Origin: Gonatopus flavifemur
Lineage: Eukaryota; Arthropoda; Insecta; Hymenoptera; Dryinidae
DNA length: 64,000 nt
Assembly (NCBI GenBank): GCA_018340375.1
Contig: JAFFJZ010000001.1
Coordinates: forward strand, 55,048,001-55,112,000
Direction: 5' to 3'
Every line of letters starts with the position of its first letter. Position 1 is the first letter of the stretch. The notes under the pieces are model-generated. The model worked only from the letters and a program-made list of their open reading frames with translations. It had not been told where the DNA came from and made no database searches. Made by a program: the position numbers and the translations under genes. Positions 59,941-64,000 of the stretch are shown here, one piece after another.

Positions 59941-60921
59941 GGTGTATGACTTAATTTTAGCAAATTTTTTCTTTGAACCTAAAATTCTATTTAAAATAGA
60001 ACTATTTTTGTGGTCTTTTGAGGTTTTAATAAGATAAGATGCAAAGTTTTACAATACCGAACGACAACTGATAATCAGTACATTGGGCACTGCATTTTAT
60101 ATGAATTCCAACAAGAAAAAATGCTTCTAAAGCATGGGAATCAATTTTTAGGGTTCTTGGTGTCAATGTTGTGTCTCATGAGACGTGTAATGTGTTATCG
60201 ATACAAATGTTTTAGGAGTAGTGATTTCGATCGTGGATAAAGTGGATAAAGTTTCGACGTAAATGCAACAAAAGTTTGCAGCTCAGCAAGAAATCACCCA
60301 AACAGCTATTTCCAATTGTTTACATCAAATGGAAAAAATTCAAAAATTTAGAAGGTGGGTTCCAGATGTGTTGAAAAATGTAAAACGTTATGGGTAGATC
60401 CCAGGTAACCTATCACATCGACGTCGTAACAGGACTTCCAATTGAAGAAGGTTCTCCCGTGCTGCATTACAAACTGCTGGAAACTGGTCACACAATCGAA
60501 CAAACTGAATGAAGAATTTGATCAAAAAAGCCCATTTGCTGGGCAAAGAAGCAGGGAAGTTTATATACTGCCGCATGAGCTCGTTCGATCTCACGTTGGT
60601 TATCCAACTTGAAAAACTTTTGAACTCATCTCATCGGAATTGAGTTCCATCCGACTACCATTTGTTCCAGCCAATGCAGCACGCCTTAGTGGATGAATAG
60701 TTCAAAACGCCAGACGATGTTCATAAATTCGTCGAAGACTTTATCGCCTCAAAGTCTACAAATTTTCATCGTAACAGCATCCGCATGTTACCTGAGAGAT
60801 GGCGCAAGATCATAAAAAACGATGGACAATATTTCCAAGATTAATTCGTTGATGTCTATTTTTTGTTTTTATTATTTGAAATGAATTTGCTGAAAAATCT
60901 GTAAAAATTAAGTCATACACC
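59941..60921 (+). mobile_element. decayed mariner transposon with perfect TIRs
   Basis: A perfect 18-bp inverted repeat (GGTGTATGACTTAATTTT at 59941-59958, complement at 60904-60921) is flanked by TA at 59939-59940 and 60922-60923. At 981 bp it is shorter than the usual 1.3 kb, consistent with internal deletion. A broken transposase lies within (60082-60844). It sits in the presumed THOC2 intron in the same orientation. Confidence 0.88.
60082..60844 (+). pseudogene. mariner transposase remnant
   Basis: Pieces in several frames match mariner order. First GHCILYEFQQ, then after a shift NASKAWESIFRVLGVNVVSHETC; then SDFDRG; then ITQTAISNCLHQMEKIQKF with RRWVPDVL, the second helix-turn-helix and WVPHEL-type linker; then LLETGHTIEQ; then SDYHLFQPMQHAL, which carries the third catalytic Asp; and finally HRNSIRMLPERW with KNDGQYFQD and a stop at 60842-60844. 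There are multiple frameshifts and stops, and the first two catalytic Asp regions are not legible. It cannot make a working enzyme. Confidence 0.85.
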
Positions 60922-60923
60922 TA

Positions 60924-63900
60924 ATATAATCTTCCATAATACTACGTTTGAGAATAAATTGTTTATAATCAAGTTTGAAAATTGAGCGAGGATTCAGTTA
61001 TCGAATGAATATGATTTGAAATTGTATAAAACTGATATAAGTTGTTTATAACAGAACTAGGTAAGACATTTTCTTGTTTTTCTGTTCATGATTCTAAGGA
61101 AATCTCTTATCAAAGTCAGATTTTGTATGAAAATGCTCAAGTAATTTATATGGAACTCCTTATCAGGTGCTCATCATCGAAAACATATGTTGGCATACGA
61201 GTTGTCGTAGAAGACACTCCATTTTATCTTTCAAAAGGCACCTTCCATCTTTTCAGTCGATTTCCAATATGATATTGTCATGTTAACAAGGACGAGGGAA
61301 AATTAAACTGTGAGAATGATTGATAACTGTATTATTTATGTGCAAATAAGTTTGATTCGCTTGAAAATTCGAGCATTTTACTGAAGACAAAATATTGAAT
61401 ATTTCCCGAAACTTCATACTTTGGTTCACAAGATATGAAATTCTATCAGATGTTGCTTCGTTATATCAATCCACTGAAGGATTTTAGATTCGGAAAAAAA
61501 TCACTACTTCAAATTCATGCTACGGACAGTTATTGAATAACCTGCTACAACTGAATTCCTGGTTAGGTCTTCTCAACCGAGTGTATTGAACTCTCATCAT
61601 TGAAATTCACATGTAATAGCTGAAGCAGCACGCAAAAATAAAAACTTCATATCCTGTTAGTGAAAACAGTAGCAATCCAGATGTAAAACACTATATATTT
61701 CATTCTAATCACGTGGTATTATAACGAAATTTGTAATTAGCTGAATTATTAAGTATTTGGAATGATAGCCACTTCATGTTGACCAGTTTATTTGAAAAAG
61801 AACTCTAAACTCAATTTTCAAGTAATCTAAATGTTATAAAGAAATTATACTATTTCATCTAATAATTTTCAAATCAACTGATCAATATGAAATGGTTGAA
61901 TTCTCAATGCTAGTATTTCCTTAAAGCGAAAATTGTCATGATGTAGAGATTTCAATGATTCTTCACATGATTTTCACTACACGAAGAACTAGATGTCTTT
62001 GATTTTCCACATACCCTCTATTGAAGGTCTTGGAAATATAGAAAAAGGAAGATTTTCTCTTTCATTGATACACCAATTCATCTTGAAACGCAAGTGTTTG
62101 TACAAAATAACAATTATTATTGGTTCTTTATAATGAATTTTTAATTCATTATTAATCTCAATGAACAAATTAATTCAAAAAGTAAATCACCAAGTCACCT
62201 TCCGTATTAAATCGATTGTATTCGACGATTGTCAAATTGTGAAAAAATAAGATTTTGAAAAAATCTATCTTTTACTGCATACATATTTAGCAGAAACATG
62301 CTTTTCATAAAAGAGGAGTGCATATACATGGATAAAGCAACAGTTTAAAGTTTTAGGATATTTGTCATTCTTATCTCATCATTTGGAACCTTAATCAATT
62401 AGAATTCTGGGATTTTTAATCGTTGTACCTTCACAAGTCACAAAAATTTTGTACACATAATTTTAATGGAACAATTTTTTTTCTATTGTATCTCTGAATA
62501 TTTTTATCTTCTCTCTTAAAAAGTGGGTCAATATTTTTTTGCGTTGATCTTTGACTCTTGACAGAAATAAGAAAAATATTTTAATTATGTTCAGCCGTTA
62601 TTTGTAACGAAAATGAAGTTATAATGAGTTTTCTTTTATGAACTCACCCTTAGGAAGACCTTGGGACTTTTAATAGCTGTAAAATTTAGCCCATGCTTTC
62701 TTTTCTCATCGAAGAATTGAGCGATGAAGACTTATGTTCGTTATGAAAATGAAAAGAAAATCAAAACGCAGAATTTAACTCTCTGAGACATATTCGCGGA
62801 AGAATTAGCAGCGAGCAATTGTCAAAAGACTCCAGTCCGAAGCAGTTCCTTAACCTGTACTATAGAAATATACATTTTTATTGAATTATCATAATCTATG
62901 AATATACAATAATTATTTATATTTACAATAAACGGAAACAAATGTGATGTTATAAATTACTATATTTGATATAATATATGGTTTATATCATTACATTATT
63001 CAAATATATTTAATATCCTATTAGAAAAAACGCGTCGAAACATTATGTAGTGTCTCAGAGATTGCGAATGTTAGCTTTTTGTAACATTTTAAATGAAATC
63101 TTCCAAAATTTGAAGTATTTACAAACATAGCAATCTCCGAATATTCACGTGTTTATTTTATCCTGCAAATATGGAACAAGTTATCAGGATAGTAGAGTAG
63201 AATTCACTTTCATTTGGTTACATGGCTTCCGAGATGTACATGACAATGAAATGTTAAAGAGATAGTAGAACTATTCAAAAAAGATCTGATGAAATCAAAA
63301 TAACGTTTTATACAGCAATCATTCAGAGCGTGTAAAATTGCCATACAGAGCAATGTTTTAATTCTATTCAAGCATTTTAGAATAATTTGGAATAAATAAT
63401 GTGGCTCGTATTACGGCACTAGTATCCCCTTGGTAATCCGAAAATATTGAATACAGTAGAACCTTAATTATCTGTTATCCATCCGAATTTCGAGACACAC
63501 GATACAATATTCCCAAGAGAACCCAAGCTGATCGGGCGATGCATTCGAATGGATCAACCAATAGATTGATTTTCGATGAATTTTCATTCAACGAACATTC
63601 AATGAACCTTTATATTGAATGTCCATAGCTTCATTTTAGATTCAGCGATTATGCATGGTTTATGATTTTTCTAAGCGACTGAGTTGAAAGGAGGAAAAAA
63701 AGACGCAATCTTGAGATGCAGATAATCGAATTTCTTTTCAAATACATTATACGGAGGTTCATTGAAAGATATAAATTCGTAAAATGTCTTTGAGATATTT
63801 ACAAACCGTGCTCTTTTGTCGCTGGGTGTTGATATTAGTTTCATTTTATTGCATTTACAGGAATATTTATTTATTTATCAATATTTAAATACGAACCAAA

Positions 63901-64000
63901 CATTTTGATCAACTTAAAAGCACCTTTTTGGAAAAAATAGCTTTTCTTTTAGATTCGATTCACTTTTCTTCCTGCATTCTTCTTCTGAAAATATTTGATC
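60924..64000. other. gene-free stretch to window end
   Basis: AT-rich, with only short open frames such as 61042-61272 that have no recognisable domain. I found no THOC2 exon, RNA gene or clear TIR element. Confidence 0.4.

Noticed and set aside
61042..61272. 76-codon open frame considered as a THOC2 exon.
   Set aside because: It does not match the THOC2 sequence expected after [11 protein letters not shown] and lacks phase-compatible borders.

Overview
The window is AT-rich animal nuclear DNA. Spliced genes with short GT-AG introns and many MITEs and foldback elements point to an insect; a parasitoid-wasp-like genome is possible, but I cannot fix the order. No rRNA, tRNA, CRISPR array or bacterial-style operon was seen.

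Layout. Positions 1-34000 hold no host gene that I can support. They are a mosaic of repeats: two satellite-like tandem arrays (1805-2745 and 30745-32255), a decayed hAT transposon with an exact 8-bp target duplication (14510-16195), a 1.1-kb TIR element (21247-22349), and more than twenty MITE or foldback copies, several nested. Positions 34112-38543 hold the insect kelch gene (KLHL2/3 type): nine exons, an in-frame UGA after the sixth kelch repeat, and a further 459 open codons in the same frame and exon. Positions 38544-46500 are again gene-free, with nested MITEs and a Mutator-like MITE with a 9-bp duplication. Positions 46996-58105 form a compact cluster: TMEM65 (+) and CNPPD1 (-) converge tail to tail, and CNPPD1 (-) and THOC2 (+) diverge from a region of about 0.6 kb. 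Only the first ten exons of THOC2 (about 650 residues) are present. From 58106 to the end I see no further THOC2 exon, only non-coding DNA and a dead 981-bp mariner element.

The genes do not form one pathway. Kelch is a cullin-3 adaptor and actin-associated protein, TMEM65 is a mitochondrial inner-membrane protein, CNPPD1 is a cyclin-fold membrane protein, and THOC2 is the scaffold of the THO mRNA export complex.

The strongest biological signal is the kelch stop codon. It matches the known Drosophila kelch readthrough arrangement. Ten nucleotides past the stop codon there is a perfect 9-bp GC-rich inverted repeat (37174-37182 with 37238-37246) that could form a readthrough-stimulating stem-loop.
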